64,000 nt of DNA from contig OY294047.1 in the NCBI GenBank assembly GCA_958510825.1, positions 40,687,229 through 40,751,228 on the forward strand, in the 5' to 3' direction. The position numbers and the translations under genes are program-made. This stretch comes from Brachypterus glaber (lineage: Eukaryota; Arthropoda; Insecta; Coleoptera; Kateretidae). Each line of letters opens with the position of its first letter. The stretch's first letter is position 1. A model generated the notes under the pieces. The model was not told the DNA's origin, did not search any database, and saw only the letters and a list, made by a program, of their open reading frames with translations. This document shows, one piece after another, positions 43,429 to 53,671 of this stretch.

Positions 43429-44339
43429 CTAATTGTGTGTAGCGGTGCACATGTGAAGAGTAGGTAAATAGGCTCCCCGTATTGTCATTATTATGCTAAT
43501 TTTATGCAAGTTTGCACATTTGCAGATAACGATATGATATAGGACATTAAAAGCTTAAACGATAGTGTAACTCATAATATTTCAGATAAATTTTGCACTA
43601 AATTTATTTTATATTTTATATTAAATTCGTGGCCGGAGTTTCAATTTAAAATTATAGATCAATACATTTTCTGTCTGACTCCATAATAATTTAAGCCTCT
43701 ACAGGGATATCAGGGATATTGTATCCCTTTAAATGGTTCTGGGTTACCTTTCTTATACTCCCAGCGGTTTCACAGCTTCAGAGACTTATACGATTATTTC
43801 AGACCCAAAAAATAACAAAATAAAAATAAAAAATATAGGCCCAACTTTCGTTTGCAGGAAATCTGATATCGTTACAAATTACTTACCATCTAACTAAATT
43901 GACACTCCTGAGTTCAAAAATGATAATCATTTTCTGCAGAAATGCACCATTTTTTTGGATGGCGATTTTTTATGTTCTATTGTTTTCGCAAAAAAACGTT
44001 ATGGAAATTTGATATAATTAGAAACAATATATATTCTAGTTATTTTGGCTCCCCTGAATCCGAAAATATGAATCTTTCTTTGCGGAAACGCACCGTTTTT
44101 TTTTCTATGGCGATTTTTTATATATTTTTTTATTTTGGCAAAAAAACGTTATGGAAATCTGTTATCGTTAAAAACGAAGTACCTATATTCTCGACTTTTT
44201 TAATGATGCAGGGTGGATGTACATCAAAAACTAAGAAAAAAACTTCATATACAGGTACTTCCAAAAATTAAAGCATAAAGAGCTAACATTTCGGTTTTTA
44301 ACATCAAAAAGTCCTCGAACGGTGAAATTTCACCTTCAA
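43429..44339. other. AT-rich DNA with an internal direct repeat
   Basis: Two related blocks at about 43930-44035 and 44078-44190 share 'aaacgcaccgttttttt'-like sequence, 'tatggcgattttttat' and 'gcaaaaaaacgttatggaaa'. The 109-codon plus-strand frame across them reflects this duplication, with repeated F-Y-F-x-K-K-T-L-W-K, and is not a recognised protein. Confidence 0.45.
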
Positions 44340-44625
44340 ATGATTTTTTCTCGAATACGGTTAATCATACAGTATTACAGCAAGAGAAAATAAGATACGA
44401 AGATGGGCCTTATTAAGATTAGTTTACTTGCAAAACCTCGTTGCTATATCTTAAAGGGCTCCTGAGTTATTAAATAAAAACCGAATTTTTCAGTCACTTT
44501 CAAGGGGTTTAGGTCCCGTACGACTCATTTTTAGAAATATTTTTATAGGAACTTTTTGTCATATTTTCTGATGTAGAATCACCCCCGGAGTTTTTTGCTC
44601 ATAATTTCCGAACACCCTGTATATT
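44340..44625 (+). repeat. Relative of the 5475-6190 foldback, ending CACCCTGTATA
   Basis: 'ttgcaaaacctcgttgcta', 'ctcctgagttatta', 'aggtcccgtacgactcattt' and 'aggaactttttgtcatattt' follow the block order of 5990-6150. The terminal AACACCCTGTATA is a frequent end motif of arthropod repeats. Confidence 0.6.
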
Positions 44626-45200
44626 TATTATTTTCAGCTCTTAAAATATGGACAGGGGGACATGGGCCCCCATGGTGCGATTTTTTTTTAATGCAAAGGG
44701 TGGTCGTGTGATACATCATTTTAAAGCTTATAAAATTCTCTATTTAACTATATATTTTTTAATTTTTTCAAACATTTTTTTGTGTTTAAAATAAGGTTGA
44801 AAATGGGTATTTTTGTCAAAATTTCTTTAAAAAATCAAACAATTTTTTAAAAATGATGAAAATTATACTTTTAAACTAATTATAATCAATATAAAATAAA
44901 ATTACAGAATAAATCTTAAAATATTGCATTTTTAGCACAAAAACATGAAAAATCAAAACCTTAAAAAACTTGTATAAAAAGTAAGAAAATTCTATTTGCT
45001 TTAAAATGATGTATCACACGACCCCCCTTTCCATTTAAAAAAACTCCCCATGCTAACTGCCCAAATTTTAAGAGCTAAAATTATTAAATATATGCTTAAA
45101 GATAGTTTAAGTTGTCTTATTTAAGAGTTTTAAATTTGAAGTCGATATCTCGTTCAAAAGTTAAAGAGAGGGGGGGGGTGACTTTTGGACCGCACTGTAT
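44626..45200. repeat. GCGGTCC foldback family, copy at 45 kb
   Basis: The left half has 'attttcagctcttaaaatat', 'ggacagggggacatgggc' and 'aaaattctctatttaac'. The right half repeats these inverted and ends 'gacttttggaccgcactgta'. The centre carries 'gtatttttgtcaaaatttc'. The element is a long imperfect palindrome. Confidence 0.75.
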
Positions 45201-45539
45201 AATATTACTCATTTATAATAGGTTAAAAAATAGTGGTAGTGGGTCTAGTGGGTAATAAAAGATTTAGAAATAAATGACGATCGTCCATCAACATTTTTAC
45301 GACATTTGGACAACCCTCTGAGATGTTTATAGCATGTTTTCAAGACGACGTGAATTGTTTTTCTCTGAAATTAGTGCCATGTTTTCTTCAACAACAAAGT
45401 ATTTTTCGTTTTATAGTCTTGCCCCCTTACCGACCCACCTTGAATTCTGTCAAGAGCCAGAGATAACGATTGGTGGTCCACTTAAAGAAGCTTTTAACAA
45501 ATATGAATATGCACTTGTGCCAACCTACAATAGCAGCAA
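45201..45539. other. Short interval without supported gene
   Basis: The 113-codon plus-strand frame starting at 45334 runs into the adjoining repeat and shows no domain. Confidence 0.35.
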
Positions 45540-45850
45540 TTGTTTATTTTGCTTTCCCATTTTGAAAATTTTCAAAATTTCGGAAAGCCTTGTATTCGTG
45601 CAAAAATTTTCAAAAACTTTTTTTTGTGTATTTTTGCGTTTTATGACGTTTTATGTCGATATAAATCAATTTTGAGCAAAATAAAAAAATTGTCGCTCGG
45701 TCGGTCGGTCGATCGGTCGGTCCGGGAAATCTTGTTGGCACGATAACTTAAGAACGCTTTAAGCTAGAGACTTGAAATTTGGCATAAAGGTATGTTACCA
45801 AAAGTTCTCGCTTGGGATTGTTTTTGGTAAACATTGGGGTGCGGCAAGGG
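45540..45850 (+). repeat. GTCNGTC-motif interspersed repeat, copy 4
   Basis: 'ttcggaaagccttgtattcg' is followed by an A/T-rich block and then CGGTCGGTCGGTCGATCGGT (45695-45720). TCCGGGAAATC, 'gataacttaagaacgc', 'agagacttgaaatttggcat', 'aggtatgttaccaaaagtt' and 'ctcgcttgggattg' come next. It is nearly parallel to copy 3 (31370-31610, opposite strand). The tandem array at 45885-46345 follows immediately. Confidence 0.85.
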
Positions 45851-45884
45851 GGGCAAATACATTTTTTTTAGAAAAATTTGAAAA

Positions 45885-46345
45885 TTGCTATATATGGGTT
45901 TTTGATGTTGCTGAAATTAAATCTGATAGAAAAACTTTTCTAATTCCACCCCCGAAGGGGTGAGGGGGTAAATATTTTTCAATATTATTAATATTTTCTT
46001 TAAAATTGGTATATAGGGGTTTTTGGGGTTGACGAATATGAATCTGATAATATTTTCTAATTTCACCCCCTGAGGGGTGGGGGTAGTTTTCGTGAAAACT
46101 GGTGTACTGGGGTTTTTGAGGTTACTGAAAGTGATCTGATAATAATTTTTTTCTAAATCCACCCCCTGAGGAGTGGGGGGTAGTTTTCGTGAAAATTCTT
46201 ATATTGGAGTTTTTGAGGTTGTTGAAAGTGAATCTGATTAATTATAAAAAATTCTAACTTTACCCCTAAAGGGGCAGAAGGTAGGTTTCGTGAAAATTGG
46301 TATATTAAGGTTTTTATGGTTGCTGAAAGTGAATCTGATAATAAA
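45885..46345 (+). repeat. Tandem array, five units of 95-112 bp
   Basis: Units start near 45888, 46000, 46095, 46191 and 46291. Each has 'aaaattggtatat' or a variant, then 'ggggtttttg', 'gttgctgaaagtgaatctga', an A/T stretch and a small CACCCC/GGGGTG hairpin. The unit ends 'agttttcgtg'. Minus-strand frames across the array (45917-46353) look repetitive for this reason and are not genes. Confidence 0.9.
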
Positions 46346-46583
46346 AAATCCATTTTACGGGCGGAGGTGAAAAATGGGAAAGCTCTTTTACTGGGCAGTG
46401 TATTTTTTTTAAACCCCTGCCACAGATTTAAAGAATGTTACTACAGATATGGAGTAAAAACTACGCCTTCCTTTAAACAATTTTAAAGTCGAACAAAATT
46501 TTTAAAATTTTGACTTATTTATCGTTAAACGTGTCCTTTATAATTTTAATTATTTAATTATAAATGCAATAGAACATTATATT
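46346..46583. other. AT-rich spacer
   Basis: No supported feature. 'aaatgggaaagctc' at 46370 matches the 'aatgggaaagca' that ends copy 3 of the GTCNGTC family (31609-31620), suggesting the family extends to here. Confidence 0.4.
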
Positions 46584-46985
46584 CAGGGCCGTAGCGAAGG
46601 AGATTTGGTGGGGGGGAGGAGGTCAAAAATTACAACTTTTTTTAGCCTAAAAACACAACTTTTTTCCTCGACAAAAAAAGTTCATGACTAAAAAAAAGGT
46701 CCAACCCTTTCTCAAAACTCAAAAAAAAAGTCCCTCCCTTTCTCAAAAAAAAAGTTCATTCTTAAAAAAAGTCCCCACCCCTTTCGAATTTTATTATTTA
46801 TATTTTTTCAAGGTTTGGGAATCCTTACTTTTATATTTCTTAATCTATGAAGTTTACAACTTTTTTCACAAGATTAAAAATTTATAATTTTATTATTTTT
46901 AACCCATGAAATATGCAAGTTTTATATTTTGAATCCACGAAATATGCAAATTTTATTTTTTTGGTTTGTTAAGTTTTATTGTTCA
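46584..46985 (+). mobile_element. Truncated hAT-like CAGGGCCGTAG element
   Basis: Begins CAGGGCCGTAGCGAAGGAG. It follows the 28437 copy closely for about 100 bp ('ggaggtcaaaaatta', 'aactttttttagcctaaaaa'), then loosely through 'catgaaatatgcaagtttta'. No inverted CGGCCCTG end is found, so it is 3'-deleted or diverged. The small frame at 46684-46887 is incidental. Confidence 0.7.
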
Positions 46986-47708
46986 ACTCCTCGTTTTATA
47001 GTAGTAAACTCCGCTTATGTGTTTTATCGATTTTATTTCTTATTTAGAAACAAATTTAGCTTAAAAATAAAACAGTCAAAATATTGTAAAAGATTGTAAA
47101 GAAAATAAGGAATCCATTTAAAAGACGCTTTTGAATTTTATGCTTTGTGAAGTGACATCTATAAATAGATGGATAAACTTGTATTCTACTATGTCGATCA
47201 GTTCTGTGAACTAGAGAATTCTTTTTGCTTGGATTTAAGGACTAGCCTGTCTGCCCTAGGATATGGGAACTTTTTAAACAGTTTTTAACAAAGCGTTTTA
47301 TTTAAATATGTATTTTTATTTAAATATGTATTAGTTCTTGGTATTTTTTTTTGTCTTACACAATAGTTTTAACAGATTTAATACTAATTTTGTTTAAATT
47401 GTCAGTAGTGGCATCTTACTGCAGAAACCTGAAACAGTATTGTGGTTCCATTCTCGCATTTTTTAATTCCTTACTCAAGCGGCTAATTGCAGCTCTCCGT
47501 GCCGGAATTTGTTTTGGCTTTTTGTTGTTTGGTGTTTGTTTTTTTTTATTGGGGGCCTTGGTCTACGTTAAAGTTGGTTTGGTGTCTGTTTGGTTTTTTT
47601 CTTTTTGTAAAAAATTGTTTTTTATTTAAAATAATATATAATAATATATTGAAAAACGGTCAGCGCATGCGCAGTTTAGCACGTCACGGCATATTGAGCA
47701 GCATATAA
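46986..47708. other. AT-rich DNA without recognisable gene
   Basis: Plus-strand frames at 47351-47629 and 47487-47708 are hydrophobic Phe/Leu/Val-rich translations of a T-rich stretch, with no homologue that I recognise. Not called. Confidence 0.4.
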
Positions 47709-47805
47709 GGGAACGTTCAAGTATTACGTAACGCTCCCAGGGGGGTGGGGGTCATTTTGGAGTGTTACGCCCATGTTAATGGTATAGGAAAATAGCGTTA
47801 CAGGG
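47709..47805 (+). mobile_element. Half copy of GGGAACG MITE
   Basis: Starts GGGAACGTTCAAGTATTACG and matches the reverse-oriented half of 20089-20230 through 'gtgttacgcccatgttaatg' and 'gtataggaaaatagcgttac'. It then stops abruptly at about 47805, so the second terminal repeat is missing. Confidence 0.8.
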
Positions 47806-47911
47806 CGTTGTGACGTCAGCAGCCTGCCGAGATGGAAGGACAACTATAATTTAGCTTAGATGACGTTACAAATCTACAAGTTCTGTGTCTCTAAAAAGTA
47901 AAAAATAAAAA
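47806..47911. other. Short spacer
   Basis: 'gttgtgacgtcagcagcctgc' style mixed sequence, then AT-rich. Nothing assigned. Confidence 0.3.
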
Positions 47912-48133
47912 CTTTTCGCAAAAAAAATGAAACGACTTCTATGTCTCTAAAAAGTAAAAAATAAAAAATACTTAAGTCGGTGCCAATTTTCCAGCAAACA
48001 ATAATAAAATAATAAAAAATAATTGTTGGTAATTAATTTAGGGAATGGTCAAATTGGCACCGCCTTAAGTATTTTTTATTTTTTACTTTTTAGACACATA
48101 GAAGTCGGTTCATTTTTTTTTGCAAAAGGTTTT
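47912..48133. repeat. Long foldback element, about 75-bp arms
   Basis: The left arm runs from 'cgcaaaaaaaatgaaacg' through 'acttctatgtctctaaaaag' and 'aatacttaagtcggtgccaa'. The right arm, from 'ttggcaccgccttaagtatt' to 'cacatagaagtcggttcat', mirrors it. On the left the block 'tctctaaaaagtaaaaaata' is present twice. Confidence 0.8.
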
Positions 48134-48469
48134 TATATTGTTAAGTGTGTGGTGTGGTTAAATCCACCCATACGGAACTTTTAAATCACTAAAAAAAACG
48201 TGTAGGACAGAACTTAAATGATTGTTTATTCAAAAGTATAGAATTTATTTTAGTAATAAAATCGATGAAAAAATTTTATGTTTTTTTCTGGTTTAAACTC
48301 TTGTAGAAAAAAACGCTTTAATATAATTTAATAAAATTTTGAGAATAATTACCCTAACTATTCCTTATTCGTTTGCCCTATTTACTTTTTTGAAATTCAA
48401 AGTCAAATTTGTCGACTTTTGGCCAAAAACGCAGCTCTCCTGGCCCATAGTTCCGGCGTGGTATGTGAC
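48134..48469. other. AT-rich DNA without recognisable gene
   Basis: The plus-strand frame beginning at 48339 runs into the next mobile element and shows no domain. Confidence 0.4.
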
Positions 48470-49211
48470 CAGTAGCCGGCGTATTTCCAGTTGTAGTCCA
48501 GTCTTCAGGTCAATAAAAGAGGCTTCACCCGGAAATAATTCACGAAGTTTTGATTTTCGGTTTATTGGGTAGAGTTTTAGTAAGCAAATAAAAAAACAAT
48601 TTTGAGACGTTGAACTTGATTTGGAACTGTCATTTTTTTAACGTGTGTTCACAAAAAACGGATTTCTAAAACATCTCTTAAACGTTACACTATATGTTTT
48701 TAGATTTTTAATGTTTTTTTCGAAAAAACAAAATTTTTCTTTATCGACGGTTAGGCATGCCCCTGAGAACATTTTGGGTGAAAATTAAAAAAATCTATCT
48801 GGCACTTTCTTTTTAATTTATGAAAAATTATTTTTTTTTTTAAATAATTCACACATTTGAGCTCCATTATTTTGAGTAAACCGATTTTGGATTGAATCAC
48901 TATTCTATTAAGCATAAAAAACTTCCTAATCGAGTCATAAAGAAATATCTAAAACCCTACAGTGTAACGTTTAAGGCGGTGCCGTGAATCAGCTATAAGT
49001 CGTACAAAAAAATATATGTCATTTTTTATTTTGTGAAAAATAAATTAAAAAATGACAGTTCCAAATCGAGTTCAATATCGCAAATTTTTTTATTTGCAGC
49101 CTTAAACCCTATCCAATAAACCAAAAATCTAAACTCCCTGAATTATTTCCAAGTAAAGCCTCTTTTATTAACTTGAAGACTGGACTATAACTAGAAATAC
49201 GCCGGGTACTG
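48470..49211. mobile_element. hAT-like foldback element, 742 bp, TSD TATGTGAC
   Basis: Second copy of the family at 23640-24474. Exact duplication TATGTGAC lies at 48462-48469 and 49212-49219. The ends are CAGTAGCCGGCGTATTTCC and ...GAAATACGCCGGGTACTG. The whole length aligns with the first copy apart from small deletions. The shared interior has 'acgttacactat', 'cggttaggcatgcccct' and 'ccctacagtgtaacgtttaa'. No transposase frame. Confidence 0.9.
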
Positions 49212-49219
49212 TATGTGAC

Positions 49220-49417
49220 ACTCACTCAGTTAGACTTCTGTCAATCTTGGACGATTACATTTACATCGTAAAGTTTATTGCGTAAACTATACAATGTATA
49301 GTATACATTTTGAGCTCTACTGCGGCAGCTGAAAGATAATCCAATATAAAATAGATAAAAGGAAATTTAAATCAAGGCTAACTTGAATTGATAAATGATC
49401 AATTGTCATTAAATAGC
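49220..49417. other. Short spacer
   Basis: Anonymous sequence between two hAT-like elements. Confidence 0.35.
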
Positions 49418-49835
49418 CAAGGGCGTAGATCTTTTTCTTCTATGGGGGGTGGTAATACCTAGGGCCGGCCTTTCAAGCCTCAAATTTGGCCCCCCTAGCA
49501 AAAGAAAAAACACCCTAAAGTAGAGCTTTGTGCTTCTACAAAAAAAAAATGCCCCCCAAAAAATGCCATCAAGAAAAAGAGCTTCTTTGTCCCTGACGGT
49601 TTCTACCAAACATGGCGCCCCTACAAAAAAAATATCGGCACCCAAAAAAATACCCCAAGGCAAAAGCTTTGTCCCTGATGGTTTCTACCAAACTTGACGC
49701 CCAAAAAAATACCAACAAGACAAAAACTGTGTCCCTGACGGTTTCTACAAAAATTGGCACCTAGCAAACAAGATTGGCGCCCACGCCTATGGGGGGGGGT
49801 AATTACCCCCATTACCCCCCTCATCTACACCCTTG
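49418..49835. mobile_element. hAT-like MITE CAAGGGCGTAGAT, 418 bp, TSD TAAATAGC
   Basis: TAAATAGC at 49410-49417 and 49836-49843 is an exact 8-bp duplication. The ends are CAAGGGCGTAGAT and ...ATCTACACCCTTG. The interior holds about five units of the 'tttgtccctgacggtttcta' array also found in 42918-43420, in the same orientation. Overlapping minus-strand frames (49409-49824) are translations of this array. Confidence 0.9.
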
Positions 49836-49843
49836 TAAATAGC

Positions 49844-50436
49844 TTACCTAACATAGGCGTATCAGGGATTGTTTTGAACGTTGAAAGATTACCCTTTTAA
49901 GATGTAAAAAAAACTATCGTGTTTTTAAAACATGCAAAAAAAAACTCTCAATCCAAGACGAAATGATGTACGTGATTTTTTTTCCTACACGAAAAAATTA
50001 CTATAGGTAATTGTTTTACTAATTTAACCCTTTTTAGGATCTCATGGGTCAGGGGTTAACGGTACATTTAGATTAAATTGTTGTAAAATAATGTAAAAGA
50101 CTGCAGTGTTTACCATGGTAAAATTTTGTAAGGGGCGCTAAAAAAGAATTTAAAATTACACAAGATTACAACATGAATGTAGGTAAAATTAATTAAAATT
50201 GCTTAGATTTCCATTGATTTACACCCATTATCGATTACGGATGTAATTTTAAGGAAATTAAATGTCGTTTCATGGACCTTATATTTTTTGATTATCTTAA
50301 AATTTTCATTTAGGTGTAAATAGATGAAGAAAAGAGGGTGATCAAACTTCTCTAAGGGTGTTAATGGGAACACTAAAATTCGTAAAATTACCATAAATTT
50401 TAAAAAATCGTTGAAAATTGTCTGTGCCTTTTTTAT
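49844..50436. other. AT-rich DNA without recognisable gene
   Basis: A 117-codon minus-strand frame (50203-50556) crosses into the palindromic element. It has no recognised domain. Confidence 0.4.
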
Positions 50437-51766
50437 AAGTGAAAAATTTAAAGGACTTGAAATCTTATTTTTTTCTTTTTGAGCATACAAAATTATGTGC
50501 AAAATTTCAAAATAATCAAAAGATTCTAACCGACGCCGAAAATCTGCCCCTAACACTAAAATTTATGAATTTCTATCATAAATGTGGGTCAAACGGTAAA
50601 CAAACATTTTAAAAATGTACCAAACTGGACTGAATTTATTTTTATTTAATGCATTCTAATAACTATTTATAATATTAAAATGATTTAACTAAATCAAAAC
50701 GAGCTAAGCGCCAAATATTTAGGTGCTCTTATTTGGCGCTTAGCTTTTGTTTTAGTTAAAATATTTGAATAAATATTAGAACGCATTAAATAAAAATAAA
50801 TTCAGTCCAGTTTGGTACATTTTTAAAATGTTTGTTTACCGTTTGACCCACATTTATGATAGATACAAAATTATGTGCAAAATTTAAAAATAATCAAAAG
50901 ATTCTAACCGGCGCCGAAAATCTGCCCCTAACACTAAAATTTATGAATTTCTATCATAAATGTGGGTCAAACGGTAAACAAACATTTTAAAAATGTACCA
51001 AACTGGACTGAATTTATTTTTATTTAATGCATTCTAATAACTATTTATAATATTAAAATGATTTAACTAAATCAAAACGAGCTAAGCGCCAAATATTTAG
51101 GTGCTCTTATTTGGCGCTTAGCTTTTGTTTTAGTTAAAATATTTGAATAAATATTAGAACGCATTAAATTAAAATAAATTCAGTCCAGTTTGGTACATTT
51201 TTAAAATGTTTGTTTACCGTTTGACCCACATTTATGATAGATACAAAATTATGTGCAAAATTTAAAAATAATCAAAAGATTCTAACCGGCGCCGAAAATC
51301 TGCCCCTAACACTAAAATTTATGAATTTCTATCATAAATGTGGGTCAAACGGTAAACAAACATTTTAAAAATGTACCAAACTGGACTGAATTTATTTTTA
51401 TTTAATGCATTCTAATAACTATTTATAATATTAAAATGATTTAACTAAATCAAAACGAGCTAAGCGCCAAATATTTAGGTGCTCTTATTTGGCGCTTAGC
51501 TTTTGTTTTAGTTAAAATATTTGAATAAATATTAGAACGCATTAAATAAAAATAAATTCAGTCCAATTTGATACATTTTTAAAATGTTTGTTTACGGTTT
51601 GACTCACACTAATGGTAGAAATTAGTAAATTTTAGTGTTAGGGGCAACTTTGGCGGATTTTCGGCAAGGGTTAGAATATTTTGATTGTTTTGAAATTTGA
51701 CACATAATTTTTTTTTGCTCAAAAGGGAAAAAATAAGATTTCAAATCCTTTAAAATTTTCACTTAT
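50437..51766. repeat. Three 378-bp palindromes in tandem within a larger inverted repeat
   Basis: A unit of exactly 378 bp repeats about three times from 50485 (landmark 'taacactaaa' at 50551, 50929 and 51307). Each unit is a palindrome whose arms run from 'tttctatcataaatgtggg' through 'caaactggactgaattta'. They meet at the inner hairpin GAGCTAAGCGCCAAATA / TATTTGGCGCTTAGCTTTT. The outermost flanks, 50437-50550 and about 51610-51766 ('ataagtgaaaaattt', 'gaaatctta', 'ctaacactaaaattta'), are inverted copies of each other. The whole 1.33 kb is therefore mirror-symmetric. Non-coding. Confidence 0.92.
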
Positions 51767-52421
51767 CGTCATCTAAAGGCTCTAACCGTCTAACTCCAAA
51801 ACGTCATATTTTTCAGGAGACGAAAAAAACGATTTAAAACTTAATTATAGCAATTTAGAACTTTAAAACTAGCTTGTTCCCAGGTAAAAATGTTTGAAAT
51901 GTGTTAATGTATTTAAAACTTTTCATTGTTATCTATTTTATATAAATTATTTGAAAATTAAATTTTAACCACAGAATCTAAATTCACTAATGGTCTAACT
52001 CCAAGGGAAGATAAAAGAGGATACTAATCGTATTATATCGCGTAATATTATTACAAAAAATTTATATTTTTATATTTAATATATAATATTACTACTAGGT
52101 AGGCATAATATATATACATTATTAATGGCAATAATTATAATTATCATCAAACAGTAAATTAACAAATATTTGAAACGGGATCCCCTGTTGTCGAGAAATA
52201 GTTTGACAGTTCTCATTTAATTGTTTTCTCACAATCATATGATGGAGTTAGATACTTAGCGACTTAAAATATTTACATTTTTGCATTTTTTGAGGCTGAT
52301 ATTGGTTTAATGCAACTTTTTTTTTTTGAAGTATGTTGGTAATCAGATAATGAAGCAAATTTGATAAAAATCTCTTTTTGAAAAATTTGGAGTTAGACAA
52401 CTAGAGCCTTTAGTGGACGAT
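51767..52421. mobile_element. TIR element CATCTAAAGGCTCTAAC, copy A (0.65 kb)
   Basis: The left terminus TCATCTAAAGGCTCTAACCG then 'tctaactccaaaa', and the right terminus inverted TCCACTAAAGGCTCTAGTTG then 'tctaactccaaa', form 30-35-bp terminal repeats. Copy B at 52882-53545 is about 95% identical over its whole length. No transposase is encoded. It abuts the palindromic array exactly, but its target duplication could not be resolved. Confidence 0.8.
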
Positions 52422-52881
52422 ATATATTTTTTTTATTTGTAATATTACCTTTTACAAATGATATAAGAAAGTATTTAAAAAGATTTAATAATAATTTATT
52501 TTTTTCACTACTAGCTTTAGAACATACCATTATTTATCATGTTTTGAGACTGTGAAATCGATTTTCTTAACCTATAGCAATAATAATTTTTTCTCTCCTA
52601 GTAGGAGTAAATTTGATAAATAATTGATTTCTGTCATTTTAGATGTTTCAGTTCTTTGTGCAATTTTTACTAACTAAACCCAAGAAAATAGCTTGAAATA
52701 ACTTTTTATTTATTAAATATAATTAATTATAATTATTACCAATTAATACAATCATAATTAGCTAAATATTAAGAAAAAAAAACTAAAATTTTTAACGTCA
52801 GTTCAGAGTATTTATTTGAGCAAATGTCATTGATTCAAGGCTACTTGATTTTTATGAAAATTTCAAGAAATATCATATTTC
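52422..52881. other. AT-rich spacer between copies A and B
   Basis: No supported feature. Confidence 0.4.
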
Positions 52882-53545
52882 GTCATCTAAAGGCTCTAAC
52901 GGTCTAACTCCAAAACGTCATATTTTTAAGGAGACGTAAAAAACGATTTAAAACTTAATTATAGCAATTTAGAACTTTAAAACTAGCTTGTTCACAGGTA
53001 AAAATGTTTGAAATGTGTTAATGTATTTAAAACTTTTCATTGTTATCTATTTTATATAAATTATTTGAAAATTAAATTTTAACCAAAGAATCTAAATTCA
53101 CTAATGGTCTAACTCCAAGGGAAGATAAAAGAGGATACCTATCGTATTATATCGCGTAATATTATTACAAAAAATTTATATTTTTATATTTAATATATAA
53201 TATTACTACTAGGTAATCATAATATATATACATTATTAATGGCATTAATTATAATTATCATCAAACAGTAAATTAATAAATATTTGAAACGGGATCCCCT
53301 CCTGTTGTCGAGAAATAGTTTGACATTAGTGACAGTTCTCATTTAATTGTTTTCTCACAATCATATGATGGAGTTAGACACTTAGCGACTTAAAATATTT
53401 ACATTTTTGCATTTTTTGAGGCTGATATTGGTTTAATGCAACTTTTTTTTTTTGAAGTATGTTGGTAATCAGATAATGAAGCAAATTTGATAAAAATCTC
53501 ATTTTTGAAAAATTTGGAGTTAGACAACTAGAGCCTTTAGTGGAT
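52882..53545. mobile_element. TIR element CATCTAAAGGCTCTAAC, copy B (0.66 kb)
   Basis: Same termini and interior as copy A. Small differences include a 12-bp insertion 'gacattagtgac' region near 53322 and several substitutions. Direct orientation relative to A. The high identity suggests recent transposition or a local duplication of about 1.1 kb period. Confidence 0.8.
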
Positions 53546-53557
53546 GTTATACAAAAA

Positions 53558-53671
53558 TTAGAGCACTAGATAGGTAGATTTGTTAGGGTAGGTGGGTAGT
53601 TTGAGTGGTTTGGTGTAGTGTGTAAACTACTACCTACCTACCACAACAAACCTGCCTATCCAGTGCTCGAA
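53558..53671. mobile_element. MITE, TTAGAGCACT family, copy 2
   Basis: TTAGAGCACTAGATAGGTAG and, inverted, TTCGAGCACTGGATAGGCAG bound 114 bp. The arms of about 45 bp share 'tttgttagggtaggtgggta' against the mirrored 'tttgttgtggtaggtaggta'. Better preserved than the 33734 copy. Confidence 0.75.

Noticed and set aside
45917..46353. Minus-strand proline-rich ORFs
   Set aside because: They translate the 95-112-bp tandem array and repeat with its period.
47351..47708. Hydrophobic plus-strand ORFs as a membrane protein
   Set aside because: They come from a T-rich stretch, which yields Phe/Leu/Val by composition. No start context or homologous motif is visible.
49409..49824. Overlapping minus-strand ORFs with repeated F-V-E-T-V-R-D
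   Set aside because: They translate the internal array of a hAT-like MITE with demonstrated target duplication.
50485..51600. CRISPR or rDNA spacer array
   Set aside because: The 378-bp units are whole palindromes with no unique spacers and no rRNA sequence.
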